This document shows, piece by piece, positions 28,552 to 35,788 of a DNA stretch of 40,485 nucleotides; position 1 is the stretch's first letter, and every line of letters starts with the position of its first letter. The notes under the pieces were generated by a model. That model did not search any database. It had not been told where the DNA came from and worked only from the letters and a program-made list of their open reading frames with translations. Location of the stretch: positions 1 through 40,485 of the IMG/VR virus record IMGVR_UViG_3300036832_001032; one strand, given 5' to 3'. This DNA is from a virus. Both the position numbers and the translations under genes were made by a program.

Positions 28552-29072
28552 ACGCTGTACGCCTGGGTAATGTTGGCGCAGCCGCCGCCCGTGATGACGA
28601 CGTTCTGCCCGTCGGCCAAAACCGTCCCGCCCGAGCCCGCCGGGATCAAGATTGTCCCCGGCGCGGAGGCATCGAACATCCATCCAAACCAATTCGGCGG
28701 CCGTCGGCCGGGCAGGGGACGATTTGGCGGATCTGTGCGCCCGATCTCGCGTTGCCAGGCGCGCCACGCCTCGAGGTAGTCGTCATAGCGGATAAATTGC
28801 TTAGGAACGGGCGCTGGCGGGCGTGGAGACGGCCGGCCATGGCTCCGCGCCTGGCCGGGCAGAAAGCCCGTCCCTGGCGTCCTGGACGGGTTGTTGGACG
28901 TGACGGGCGGCCGGAACATCATGACTTGGTTTGCCCCGGTCTGCACAACCCATGCGCCCTTGGGCAGCACGAAGCCGCATGGATGGCATGCCAGGTTGAC
29001 TGTGCGCGGGGTCCCGAACGGCGAGAGCGATGCGCCAGGCGGTCCGGGCGGCCATGACGAAACCGGCAGCAT
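28548..29072 (-). CDS. Capsid-associated protein, possible head decoration
   Basis: A 174-residue protein. TAATG overlap with the major capsid gene. Residues about 1-60 are beta-rich with Cys30/Cys33 region (ACHPCG); 60-115 Pro/Arg-rich; 120-174 a compact beta domain (GTILIPAGSGGTVLADGQNVVITGGGC). Position directly after the capsid gene suits a decoration or stabilising protein. No family recognised. Confidence 0.5.
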   Translation of the reverse strand: MLPVSSWPPGPPGASLSPFGTPRTVNLACHPCGFVLPKGAWVVQTGANQVMMFRPPVTSNNPSRTPGTGFLPGQARSHGRPSPRPPAPVPKQFIRYDDYLEAWRAWQREIGRTDPPNRPLPGRRPPNWFGWMFDASAPGTILIPAGSGGTVLADGQNVVITGGGCANITQAYSV

Positions 29073-30079
29073 TAGAAGTCAGCGCCTCCCGTGATGCCGT
29101 CAATGATGACGCCCGTCGAGGGTTTCGAGCACACAAGGTTGAGCGCCGTCAGGCTCAACCCGACACTCGCGATCTGCCCTTGCGGGATCGTCGAGTACCA
29201 ACCGGTCCAGGCGAAGTTCGCATCCTCATGGATGACGAGCGTGATGTACTTGGAATTGAATCCGTAGGCTGTTCCTTGCGGGCAATTCAGATCGAAAAAT
29301 AGTGGAGTATCGCCAAGGAGCAGCCCGCGAAAACCACTATTAACGGGATCGTCCTTTCCCCACCTTGAAGAGGGATCATTATTGTAGCGCTCCACGCTCA
29401 TGAAATCGGTGAGGAGCGTAGTCCAATCCTCGACCGACATGACAACAAAATCGAGCGCTTCGCCGCCTGAATTTTTGACTGCCGCTAACATGTTGGGAAT
29501 GAAGGCGGAGCGCGTCAGCACGTCGCCCGCGCCAGTGACCGCGAGCCCCGCCCAATCGGGATAGGTCGAGCGCAACAGCCCGCCGTAGGTTCCCGTCGCG
29601 CCGTAGGCGTCTTGCAACGAGTACATCTGCAAAACGTTCGTCGTCGGTGCGCCGAACAAGCTCGTCGACAGCGCCTCGAGTGCCGAGTTTTTGAGATCGT
29701 TGAGCTTGAGCATGAGACGCGAGGCGACCGCGATGGCGTCCTGCGTCACAAGCTGCTCGAGCCCCAAGCTCGAGACAGGCGTCGCCAAGCAACACATGTT
29801 GAACTCGGCGTTGACGGTCGCGGCCACGTCCTGAGGCAAGTCGAATTGACCGGCCGGCCCAATCCATGACGATGCGACATATTTCCCCGTTTGCACGGGT
29901 TGTGTGTACGGCGACACGCCGCCCGACGCCCGGATGGCGTTGCGCAACAGAAGCGCGAGGAGCGGATTCTGTTTGTAAATGAGAATGACGACCATTTGCG
30001 CGAACACGCGCCGAACGGTTGCCTGTAGCTCGAGCCCTATCGGCCCGCTTGGGATGATGCCCGCGCCAAGAATAGGCAT
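29072..30079 (-). CDS. Major capsid protein
   Basis: A 335-residue protein placed right after a scaffold-like gene. The order and composition fit HK97-fold coats: a helical N-arm, a long mixed alpha/beta body with ALDFVVMSVEDWTTLL and GDTPLFFDLNCPQGTAYGFNSKYITLVIHE strands (the latter quoted as residues about 260-288), and a hydrophobic beta end. The TAATG overlap with the scaffold supports coupled synthesis. The fold is inferred; the size and context are strong. Confidence 0.7.
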   Translation of the reverse strand: MPILGAGIIPSGPIGLELQATVRRVFAQMVVILIYKQNPLLALLLRNAIRASGGVSPYTQPVQTGKYVASSWIGPAGQFDLPQDVAATVNAEFNMCCLATPVSSLGLEQLVTQDAIAVASRLMLKLNDLKNSALEALSTSLFGAPTTNVLQMYSLQDAYGATGTYGGLLRSTYPDWAGLAVTGAGDVLTRSAFIPNMLAAVKNSGGEALDFVVMSVEDWTTLLTDFMSVERYNNDPSSRWGKDDPVNSGFRGLLLGDTPLFFDLNCPQGTAYGFNSKYITLVIHEDANFAWTGWYSTIPQGQIASVGLSLTALNLVCSKPSTGVIIDGITGGADF

Positions 30080-30618
30080 TAGTAGCGTCCTCTAGCTGCC
30101 TCCTGATCGCGGTGAATCGCACTCAGGATCTCCTGCCGTCCCCACGCTTCCGGGTCTGCTGCTATCTTGGCAAAGTCAGGCTGCTTGTCGTGTTGCCAAC
30201 GCGAAGTGTCTGTCGGGTTGCTCGAGGGCGGGTTCTTTGACGCCCGGTAGCTCGCGGCAACCTCGTAATCGCCGATATTTTTGTCCTGCATGAACTTCTC
30301 GAGTTCACCCATGGCTTCGTCGGTAAAGCCATATTCGGATTGCACCCGAGTTCGAGTCGTGCGCCAGGCTTCATCCTCGGCCCGCTGGCGAGCTTCATCC
30401 TCGGCCTTGCGCTTGTCTTGCTCGGCTTTGTTGAGCCGCGCCTCGACTTTCTCCTCAATGTCATAATCGGGGATCGCGAGGTTCGGGTACTTTTGCTTGA
30501 TGAGCTTTTTGGCTTCCTTGTTGAGTTTCGGGTCGTTGTAGATCGACTCAACGAAGTCGGCAGTCTGCCTTTTCTGCTGCAAAAAGGCATATTCCTCATC
30601 TGAGATTTCACGCGGCAT
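30079..30618 (-). CDS. Scaffolding protein
   Basis: A 179-residue, very charged, coiled-coil-rich protein: residues about 50-110 are a continuous Lys/Glu/Ala/Arg helix, with an acidic N-terminal helix and a basic end. Position immediately upstream of the capsid gene, length and composition match podovirus/siphovirus scaffolds, which assemble the procapsid and then leave or are cleaved. ATG 30618 has GAGGTT-like purines upstream. Confidence 0.7.
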   Translation of the reverse strand: MPREISDEEYAFLQQKRQTADFVESIYNDPKLNKEAKKLIKQKYPNLAIPDYDIEEKVEARLNKAEQDKRKAEDEARQRAEDEAWRTTRTRVQSEYGFTDEAMGELEKFMQDKNIGDYEVAASYRASKNPPSSNPTDTSRWQHDKQPDFAKIAADPEAWGRQEILSAIHRDQEAARGRY

Positions 30619-30626
30619 AGCGAACC

Positions 30627-30812
30627 TCAGTTGTTGTTGTTTTTACCGACTATGCTCGGTTGCACTGGAACGCCGCCTTCGGGCTTAGGCACAACCTTGG
30701 GGATCGCGCCCCACTCGCTGATTTCGGATTGCGTATCGACTTGCAGAATTGTCCGGGGCGGCGTCTCCGGCGGTGACGTGATCGGGGGATCGTAAGAACG
30801 ATTCTGCGCCAT
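30627..30812 (-). CDS. Small Pro-rich protein, 61 residues
   Basis: ATG 30812 follows a GGAGG about 8 bases upstream. Rich in Pro/Thr/Ser, ending in four Asn. No family recognised. The 135 bases between it and the gene ending at 30948 hold no supported gene. Confidence 0.55.
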   Translation of the reverse strand: MAQNRSYDPPITSPPETPPRTILQVDTQSEISEWGAIPKVVPKPEGGVPVQPSIVGKNNNN

Positions 30813-30947
30813 GGTTGCCTCCGTTTAGTCGTTCGATGAGCGTCACGTTCCCTCTTAGGCGACCCGCTTTAGCACTGCGCTAGACCCGGACCTTCGAGGG
30901 CGTCAGAGCCGGTGTTGTCCTCGGCCGCCCATCCTATCCCTGCATTG

Positions 30948-31460
30948 TTAGCGCGGTCGCTGGCCAGCGGCCGGCTGCGGCTGCGGGGTCGCGCCCTGCT
31001 TGCCGAAACTCTCGTCGACATGGAAAACGTAGGCGAACTCGGCTTCGTCCTCGCCTTCCTCCGGCTCGACGGGCACCCAATGCCCGGCGCGCTGCGCCTC
31101 GGGTCCGCCCGTGCCGGGGGTTTCCCGCGCGTGCGGGATGTCGCTTTCCTTCTCAAGCCATGCGAGCGCGCCTTGACGCTTGCCTGCCTTGACGATCACG
31201 AGCTTGCCCGGCTGCGTCGGCGAGTGGGTCGGCAGTTCTTCGCCCTCCTCTAAGGGGATGGTCTTGACGACCGCCAAGCGTCGATAGGAGCCGCCCGGCC
31301 CCGGGTCGCCGCCTTCGCCGCCGTCGTCGCCGTTGTCGCCATCATAATCGCCGTCGTCGCCGCCGCCCTCGCCGGGGCGTCTCATCTGCATCACGCCGCG
31401 AATTGTGACTCGTTGTCCTGACCCTGACCCTCGCCGTCCTGACTGTTGCGGTGAGCGCAT
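30948..31460 (-). CDS. Hypothetical protein with acidic Gly/Asp tract
   Basis: A 170-residue protein. ATG 31460 has GGAGG about 8 bases upstream. Residues about 35-58 are almost only Gly and Asp, encoded by repeated CGCCGTCGTCGCC-type DNA; residues about 62-140 look ordered (LAVVKTIPLEEGEELP, KLVIVKAGKRQGALAWLEKE). The tract might bind cations or act as a flexible linker. Function unknown. Confidence 0.55.
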   Translation of the reverse strand: MRSPQQSGRRGSGSGQRVTIRGVMQMRRPGEGGGDDGDYDGDNGDDGGEGGDPGPGGSYRRLAVVKTIPLEEGEELPTHSPTQPGKLVIVKAGKRQGALAWLEKESDIPHARETPGTGGPEAQRAGHWVPVEPEEGEDEAEFAYVFHVDESFGKQGATPQPQPAAGQRPR

Positions 31461-31473
31461 GGTTGTGTCCTCC

Positions 31474-31659
31474 CTAGTCCGTTGAACCAACGATAATCCC
31501 GGCAACAATGCCGGCCGTTCCAATTCCCCACTCGACGCACGACATCGGCCCGTCGAACGGGGCGGGGATGTTCTGGCTTACCAAGACAGGCAAGAGCCAG
31601 AACAACCCCATTAGGATTAGACCAATGGCGTCAGGCGGCGGACCGTCGATTTCCGCCAT
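31474..31659 (-). CDS. Two-helix membrane protein, 61 residues
   Basis: ATG 31659 lies inside the 3' end of the PEP-CTERM gene (43-base overlap). Two hydrophobic segments (about residues 12-28 and 43-58) flank a short Pro/Asp loop. The membrane location beside an exported protein suggests a functional pair, or a second holin. No family recognised. Confidence 0.5.
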   Translation of the reverse strand: MAEIDGPPPDAIGLILMGLFWLLPVLVSQNIPAPFDGPMSCVEWGIGTAGIVAGIIVGSTD

Positions 31660-32291
31660 GACACGCATCCAAACAAACCGAAGCCGAGCATCAACATCGC
31701 CCACGTCGACGGCTCGGGAACGCTAGTTGTCAGTTCGGCGGAGCCGCCAAACGATTGGCTCGCCGCCGTGAAGGCGATTTGATACTGCAACGCGTCGGCA
31801 GTGAACGCGCCTGCCGCTGCGTTAAGCGGCCCGGCCGAACCGTTGGTCAAGCCGACGGGAAACGTATGGGTCGCCAACAGCGTCCCGAACGTCGTCGCCG
31901 TCCCGCCCTCAAACGAGCTTTCGGTCGTCGGACCGGGAGCGCCGATCAAGCCGTTGACGGTGAAGGTCGATTGCGTCGGCCCGCGCCCGCTCACCCCGGT
32001 CTGGAAGATGTCAACCGTCAGAACGTGCGTCCCGGTGAAGCCGGACGCCACGGTGGCGTCGAGGCTGGTCGAGGAGAGATCAGCCAGCGGCAAAACCGGC
32101 GAGCCTTCGACAGCCACCTGAATATCCTGAAAGGCGGCGTCGCTCGCGGTCAACAGCGCCGTCCCCGTCGTGATTCCCGAAAGGCTGTCAACCAACGTCC
32201 CGTTGTCGAATACCTCGACGCCCAAGGTTCCCGCCGCGCTTGGCGCGACGGTCGCGACCAAGATGGCGGTAGTGAGTAACAAACGATTCAT
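31617..32291 (-). CDS. Exported protein with PEP-CTERM sorting signal
   Basis: A 224-residue protein. AGGAG lies about 8 bases before ATG 32291. Residues 1-21 are a signal peptide ending PSAAG. Residues about 25-185 are a Thr/Ser/Gly-rich beta domain. Residues 191-215 carry the tripartite PEP-CTERM tag: VPEPSTWAM, a hydrophobic helix, and WRKS. The extra 9 residues after the Arg/Lys cluster are longer than usual. PEP-CTERM proteins are processed by exosortase in bacteria that make extracellular polymer. Finding one within a phage virion operon is unexpected; it may alter the host surface. Confidence 0.75.
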   Translation of the reverse strand: MNRLLLTTAILVATVAPSAAGTLGVEVFDNGTLVDSLSGITTGTALLTASDAAFQDIQVAVEGSPVLPLADLSSTSLDATVASGFTGTHVLTVDIFQTGVSGRGPTQSTFTVNGLIGAPGPTTESSFEGGTATTFGTLLATHTFPVGLTNGSAGPLNAAAGAFTADALQYQIAFTAASQSFGGSAELTTSVPEPSTWAMLMLGFGLFGCVSWRKSTVRRLTPLV

Positions 32292-32307
32292 GGCTTGTGC
32301 TCCTAGT

Positions 32308-32826
32308 TTAAGCGCCAGGCATTGGCGTGCTTGGCATCGGGGCCATACCGGGCGGACCTTGCCCGGCTGGCGATTGATCGTCGGTTGCGCCCGGCTGCGC
32401 CTGCCCACGCTGCGCTTGGATGCGTTGCAAGAGCATTTGTTGGATGGTGCGCCGAAACATGTCCCCGAGCATGGTCTTTTGCAGGCCCGCGCCTGCGCCC
32501 GCTCCCGCCTGGCCCAAATGCCGCGAGAGCCGTTGCGCCGCTTGAAGCGCGTCCCTGTGTAGCGGGGAGCCCGGCGGCAGTCCAATCGCTGCTTGTTGGA
32601 TCATGCCGACGGCCGCCTGAATCTGCGTCATCGAGTCGGCCATGTTGCCGGGACCGGGCGCGGAGACTTGCGGCCCCATCTGATTGCGGGACATGGCGGC
32701 CAGCATCGGGCCGCCGCCGCCAGGCGGCCCACCTTGCGGAGCGGACGGTTGCGGCGGCGCTGTGGGACCGCCTCCGCCTCCGTCACCCTGCGCGGGATCG
32801 TCTTGTGTGATGTCGCCGTTCGCCAT
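32308..32826 (-). CDS. Hypothetical protein downstream of portal
   Basis: A 172-residue protein. Residues 1-60 Gly/Pro/Gln-rich and disordered; about 60-140 helical (ALQAAQRLSRHLGQAG, MLGDMFRRTIQQMLLQRIQAQ); Pro-rich tail. It could be a head-assembly or connector-associated protein. Upstream 100 bases contain a stable hairpin. No family recognised. Confidence 0.55.
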   Translation of the reverse strand: MANGDITQDDPAQGDGGGGGPTAPPQPSAPQGGPPGGGGPMLAAMSRNQMGPQVSAPGPGNMADSMTQIQAAVGMIQQAAIGLPPGSPLHRDALQAAQRLSRHLGQAGAGAGAGLQKTMLGDMFRRTIQQMLLQRIQAQRGQAQPGATDDQSPAGQGPPGMAPMPSTPMPGA

Positions 32827-32844
32827 TCAAACAACCCCAAGAGC

Positions 32845-32887
32845 GCCGCCCCCGACCTTGTGGGGGGCAAAGTTTGACGGGGGCGGC
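32845..32887 (-). terminator. GC-rich hairpin after the portal gene
   Basis: GCCGCCCCCG (32845-32854) and CGGGGGCGGC (32878-32887) form a perfect 10-bp stem with a loop of about 23 bases containing CCCCCC/GGGGGG-like runs. Downstream on the minus strand is TTGGGGTTGTTTG, only weakly U-rich. A partial terminator or a processing/stability stem that would set the ratio of portal to downstream messages is likely. Confidence 0.45.
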
Positions 32888-32927
32888 TACCGAGCGGAAA
32901 AACTCGGATGGCGGACGAAAATACCCG

Positions 32928-34643
32928 CTACTTCCGTTTGCGTCCAGCCGAGCCGCCACGGCCGCCTTTGGGGAAGCCCAACACGCCCTCGATAAGCTCT
33001 TTCTGTTCCTCCGCCTGCGCCTGTCTGGCTTGCGCCTTTTTCCGGTCGCGGAGCCTGGCGAGCAAGAGTTGCGCGCCCGGCGGATGGAGCATGTGAATGA
33101 GATCTTCCGAGTCGATGGCGTTGGCGCGAGCGAGCGCGATGGCGACCTGGCGATTGTCCTCGGCGAAGGCCGGGCTCGCCGAGTGCGAATCCACCTCGAC
33201 GGCGAAATTGCCAGGCAGATTCGAGAGGAGAAATTCAGTCCCCGTGTCTGTCGTGTAAACGAGCGCGTCCATCGCCTGCATGATCTTGAGCGCCAGATAG
33301 CCGACTTCGCCAAGCTGCCGCTCGATCCGCGCCGCTTGATCGATAAGCCGGCCGCCTGACGTGCGCACAAGCGTCTGCGCGTGAACGCCGGCCCGCACGC
33401 CAGGCTCGCCCTGGCCGCTCATGACGGGTGAGAAGCCAGATGCTTCGTCGAATAGCTGAAACAGAAATTGAAGCTCCTCGAGATATTGCTCTGGCGGCGG
33501 CTCGAGGAGCTTCTGAGCCTTGGCGTTCGGATTCGGGTCGGCGAGGAATCCGCCTTCGTTGAGGAGCTTGAAATAGCTCTCCTCAGTGACGCCGGTGAAG
33601 CCGCTCAAGAGTTGCGGCGCGTTGACGTTCCTATCCCACATAACCTTGATGTCGCGAAGGCGTTTGTTGAGAAGATCCTGCAACATCTGGACGTCGGCGA
33701 TCATTGAGCGGCCGAAAAAATAGCCGGGCGTTTGCTGCGATTGGATCTTCGTGAACGGCGACTTGCCGGGAACGCGCGAGAGGTTGCGCCGCGTCTCCTC
33801 GCCCTCAATGATGATCGGCTCCGCGCCATAGACCGCTTGCAACGTCGTGTAGTCGCCCCGGTCGCGATCCTGAATCCACACCTCGCATAGACGCACAGTT
33901 GGGTTGAACTTGTGATTGGGCTTCCACGGGACGGGCGTCGGGAACACGTTGACGATGCCCGCCGCGCTCGGAAGCTCGCCGACCTGGCCAAGCGGCTGCA
34001 ACCCGCCAACGACCATGGAGTGGAAATAGGTCGGCTCCATCACGTCGCGTTCGGTCGGCCGCGCCTCCTCGATTCGGCCCATCCATTCTTTCGAGCGCGG
34101 ATGATCCTTGAGCATCGTGCGCATTTGCGTGAGCGTCGGGAACGAGACGTGGCAAAACGCCTCTTGCTCGTCGAGCGCGAGCGTCGTTTCCGAGAGCACG
34201 CCGAAATTCTGCGGATGGACGGGCGCGACCTTGAACGAGCCGCCGTCGCCGTCGGGGAGCGTCTTGAGGAGGTGGCAACCGTTGACGAGCGACCAAATCA
34301 CCGTCTCGGCGAACGAGACGTCGGAGTCGGTTTGCTTGAAGTCGGCCGATAGTTTCTCGCTGACAAGCTGCGCGCGGTCGAGCACGCTCTCGGGCTCGCC
34401 GGAGTCGAACACGACGTTGAAGCGGACGTCGGTCGGCTGCATGAGAAAGCCGGCGAGCTTGTCGATAAACGCCTTCGTCTTGTTATAGATCGCGGCCTTC
34501 GAGTCGGACGTCCCGGTGTAGTAGTACTGCGCGGCCTTGGTATAGACCATACCGCGCTCCTCGGCCGAGCCCATGCATTCGTCGATAAGCTCTTTCGACC
34601 ACTCGGCGAGGTGAGCGCGGTTATTGGGGATTTTTAGGGCCAA
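32928..34643 (-). CDS. Portal protein
   Basis: A 571-residue protein. TTG 34643 is used because GGAGG lies 6 bases upstream; no ATG or GTG with a comparable site precedes it in frame. Sequence pattern of podovirus-type portals: an N-terminal helical part with AAQYYYTGTSDSKAAIYNKT, a beta/helical middle, LSRVPGKSPFTKIQ, LQDLLNKRLRDIKVMWDRNVNAP, and helical C-terminus ending in Lys/Arg/Gly. The dodecameric ring at the capsid vertex through which DNA enters. Overlaps the upstream gene by 23 bases. Confidence 0.8.
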   Translation of the reverse strand: MALKIPNNRAHLAEWSKELIDECMGSAEERGMVYTKAAQYYYTGTSDSKAAIYNKTKAFIDKLAGFLMQPTDVRFNVVFDSGEPESVLDRAQLVSEKLSADFKQTDSDVSFAETVIWSLVNGCHLLKTLPDGDGGSFKVAPVHPQNFGVLSETTLALDEQEAFCHVSFPTLTQMRTMLKDHPRSKEWMGRIEEARPTERDVMEPTYFHSMVVGGLQPLGQVGELPSAAGIVNVFPTPVPWKPNHKFNPTVRLCEVWIQDRDRGDYTTLQAVYGAEPIIIEGEETRRNLSRVPGKSPFTKIQSQQTPGYFFGRSMIADVQMLQDLLNKRLRDIKVMWDRNVNAPQLLSGFTGVTEESYFKLLNEGGFLADPNPNAKAQKLLEPPPEQYLEELQFLFQLFDEASGFSPVMSGQGEPGVRAGVHAQTLVRTSGGRLIDQAARIERQLGEVGYLALKIMQAMDALVYTTDTGTEFLLSNLPGNFAVEVDSHSASPAFAEDNRQVAIALARANAIDSEDLIHMLHPPGAQLLLARLRDRKKAQARQAQAEEQKELIEGVLGFPKGGRGGSAGRKRK

Positions 34644-34836
34644 ACAGGTCCTCCCGGATCGCCGCCGCGTCCTCCTCCGTAAAGCCGATCTCGCGTTTTA
34701 GCTTGTCGAAGTAGCGGTGATATTGCTCCTCGGTCGGCGGATTTTTGTGCAACGCCTCCGCGAACGCCTCTAGCTGCGCAAAGCCATGCTCTCCCAAAAG
34801 TTGTTTCAGGCGAGGGAACGGGTCGTTGTCGTCCAT
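34621..34836 (-). CDS. Small acidic helical protein upstream of portal
   Basis: A 71-residue protein: LLGEHGFAQLEAFAEALHKNPP then EEQYHRYFDKLKREIGFTEEDAAAIREDLF (given as residues 12-33 and 36-65). All-helical and acidic. It ends 23 bases into the portal gene. It could be a chaperone or small packaging factor; no family recognised. Confidence 0.6.
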   Translation of the reverse strand: MDDNDPFPRLKQLLGEHGFAQLEAFAEALHKNPPTEEQYHRYFDKLKREIGFTEEDAAAIREDLFGPKNPQ

Positions 34837-34837
34837 G

Positions 34838-35314
34838 TCACCACACCCTGATTGCCCGGCGTTTCGAGGCGGCTATCAGATCGGGTTGTTCGCCCGTCTT
34901 GAGCGCGCCCTGCAACACGTCGAGGGCGTTGCCTTGCGGGCCGCTGTCATAGCGGGTCTGGCGGTGCGCCCGGCCGATGTCAACGGCTTGCTGTAGGGTC
35001 GCCTGCGCTTGTTGCCAGGCGGCGGCCGGAAGTCCCTCGGATTGATCCTTGTAGCGGATCTTCGGCTTGCCGCCGGGGCGATGGTCGGATTGGAAGTTAG
35101 CGACGTTGTAATCGTTGGCGATGATGTCCTCAGTGATCTTCGCCGCCTTCGATCGCACGCTCCCGCCGATGGCCGGCGGGCGAAACTGTTGCTCCATCTC
35201 GCGCGCATCGCACACGTCGCAAGATGGAGGGGACGCATCCCATTGCTCCGCCGAGAGCACAACCTCGATTCGATGGAAGCACTCAGGGCATTGGTATGAG
35301 CGCGCGATAGGCAA
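34838..35314 (-). CDS. Zinc-ribbon protein, 158 residues, TTG start
   Basis: TTG 35314 directly follows the Tad2-like stop and has GGAGG about 8 bases upstream. CPEC (9-12) and CDVC (32-35) form an N-terminal ribbon of a type seen in small phage proteins near terminase/portal genes; then a basic and helical region (KIRYKDQSEGLPAAAW, QATLQQAVDIGRAHRQTR). Function unknown. Confidence 0.6.
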   Translation of the reverse strand: MPIARSYQCPECFHRIEVVLSAEQWDASPPSCDVCDAREMEQQFRPPAIGGSVRSKAAKITEDIIANDYNVANFQSDHRPGGKPKIRYKDQSEGLPAAAWQQAQATLQQAVDIGRAHRQTRYDSGPQGNALDVLQGALKTGEQPDLIAASKRRAIRVW

Positions 35315-35536
35315 TCAGTCCGCCTCCTCCCAATCGGTCGCCAGCAAGTCGCTCTGCGAACACAACCACGGAACGAGATCACCCTGCGCCGTGGACATGT
35401 AGACGTAGGGCAGCGTCATCTTGCTGTCTTCGTCTGGTGTTTGTAGCTCGAGCCACATGCCCTTGCCATTCCAGCCCGAGCGCCGCACGCGGTCGCCGTC
35501 CTGCAACTGTTTCACCGCCCACCCAATGGTTTGCAT
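35315..35536 (-). CDS. tad2: DUF2829 / Tad2-like anti-Thoeris protein
   Basis: A 73-residue protein closely following the DUF2829 pattern: an N-terminal helix (AVKQLQDG), VRRSGWNGKGMWLEL, LPYVYMSTAQGDLVPW and a terminal SQSDLLATDWE. Tad2 proteins of this family bind signalling cyclic-ADP-ribose isomers and so block the Thoeris defence system. Length and all conserved blocks are present. It sits 3 bases after a candidate Acb2/Tad1 gene, forming an anti-defence pair. Activity is known for the family, inferred here. Confidence 0.8.
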   Translation of the reverse strand: MQTIGWAVKQLQDGDRVRRSGWNGKGMWLELQTPDEDSKMTLPYVYMSTAQGDLVPWLCSQSDLLATDWEEAD

Positions 35537-35539
35537 AGC

Positions 35540-35788
35540 TCAAGCCTTCCAGGTTGCCGCTTTCACCGCCCACATTTGCGCACCTTGCGCCTCTGTAATA
35601 GCGACGGCGTAGAGTCGATGCGCCTCGCTGCCGCCCATGAGCGCTTGGCGGCTTTCATCACAGATGTCGATAATTTCGGCGTACAGTTCTTTGAGTTTCG
35701 CCACCTTGGGGTCGCCGCTCGGGTTGAACGTGAGCCCGACGGCGCGCTCGCCGAACGTCAGTTGCCGTGTCTCCGCTTCGCTTGCCAT
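35540..35788 (-). CDS. Acb2/Tad1-like nucleotide sponge (anti-CBASS/anti-Thoeris)
   Basis: An 82-residue protein with TFGERAVGLTFNPSGDPKV, then a helix (LYAEIIDICDESRQA) and the C-terminal helix AITEAQGAQMWAVKAATWK. This is the pattern of the Acb2/Tad1 hairpin domain, whose members bind cyclic oligonucleotides (CBASS) and gcADPR (Thoeris). It abuts the terminase stop (TAAATG) and precedes the Tad2-like gene. The family match is by memory of pattern; ligand range cannot be told. Confidence 0.7.
   Translation of the reverse strand: MASEAETRQLTFGERAVGLTFNPSGDPKVAKLKELYAEIIDICDESRQALMGGSEAHRLYAVAITEAQGAQMWAVKAATWKA

Noticed and set aside
30850-30947. Possible tRNA-like sequence with a TTCGA loop
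   Set aside because: The arms flanking TTCGA do not pair and no acceptor or anticodon stem could be formed.
31290-31380. CRISPR-like short repeats (CGCCGTCGTCGCC)
   Set aside because: No spacers; the repeats encode a Gly/Asp tract in the gene 30948-31460.
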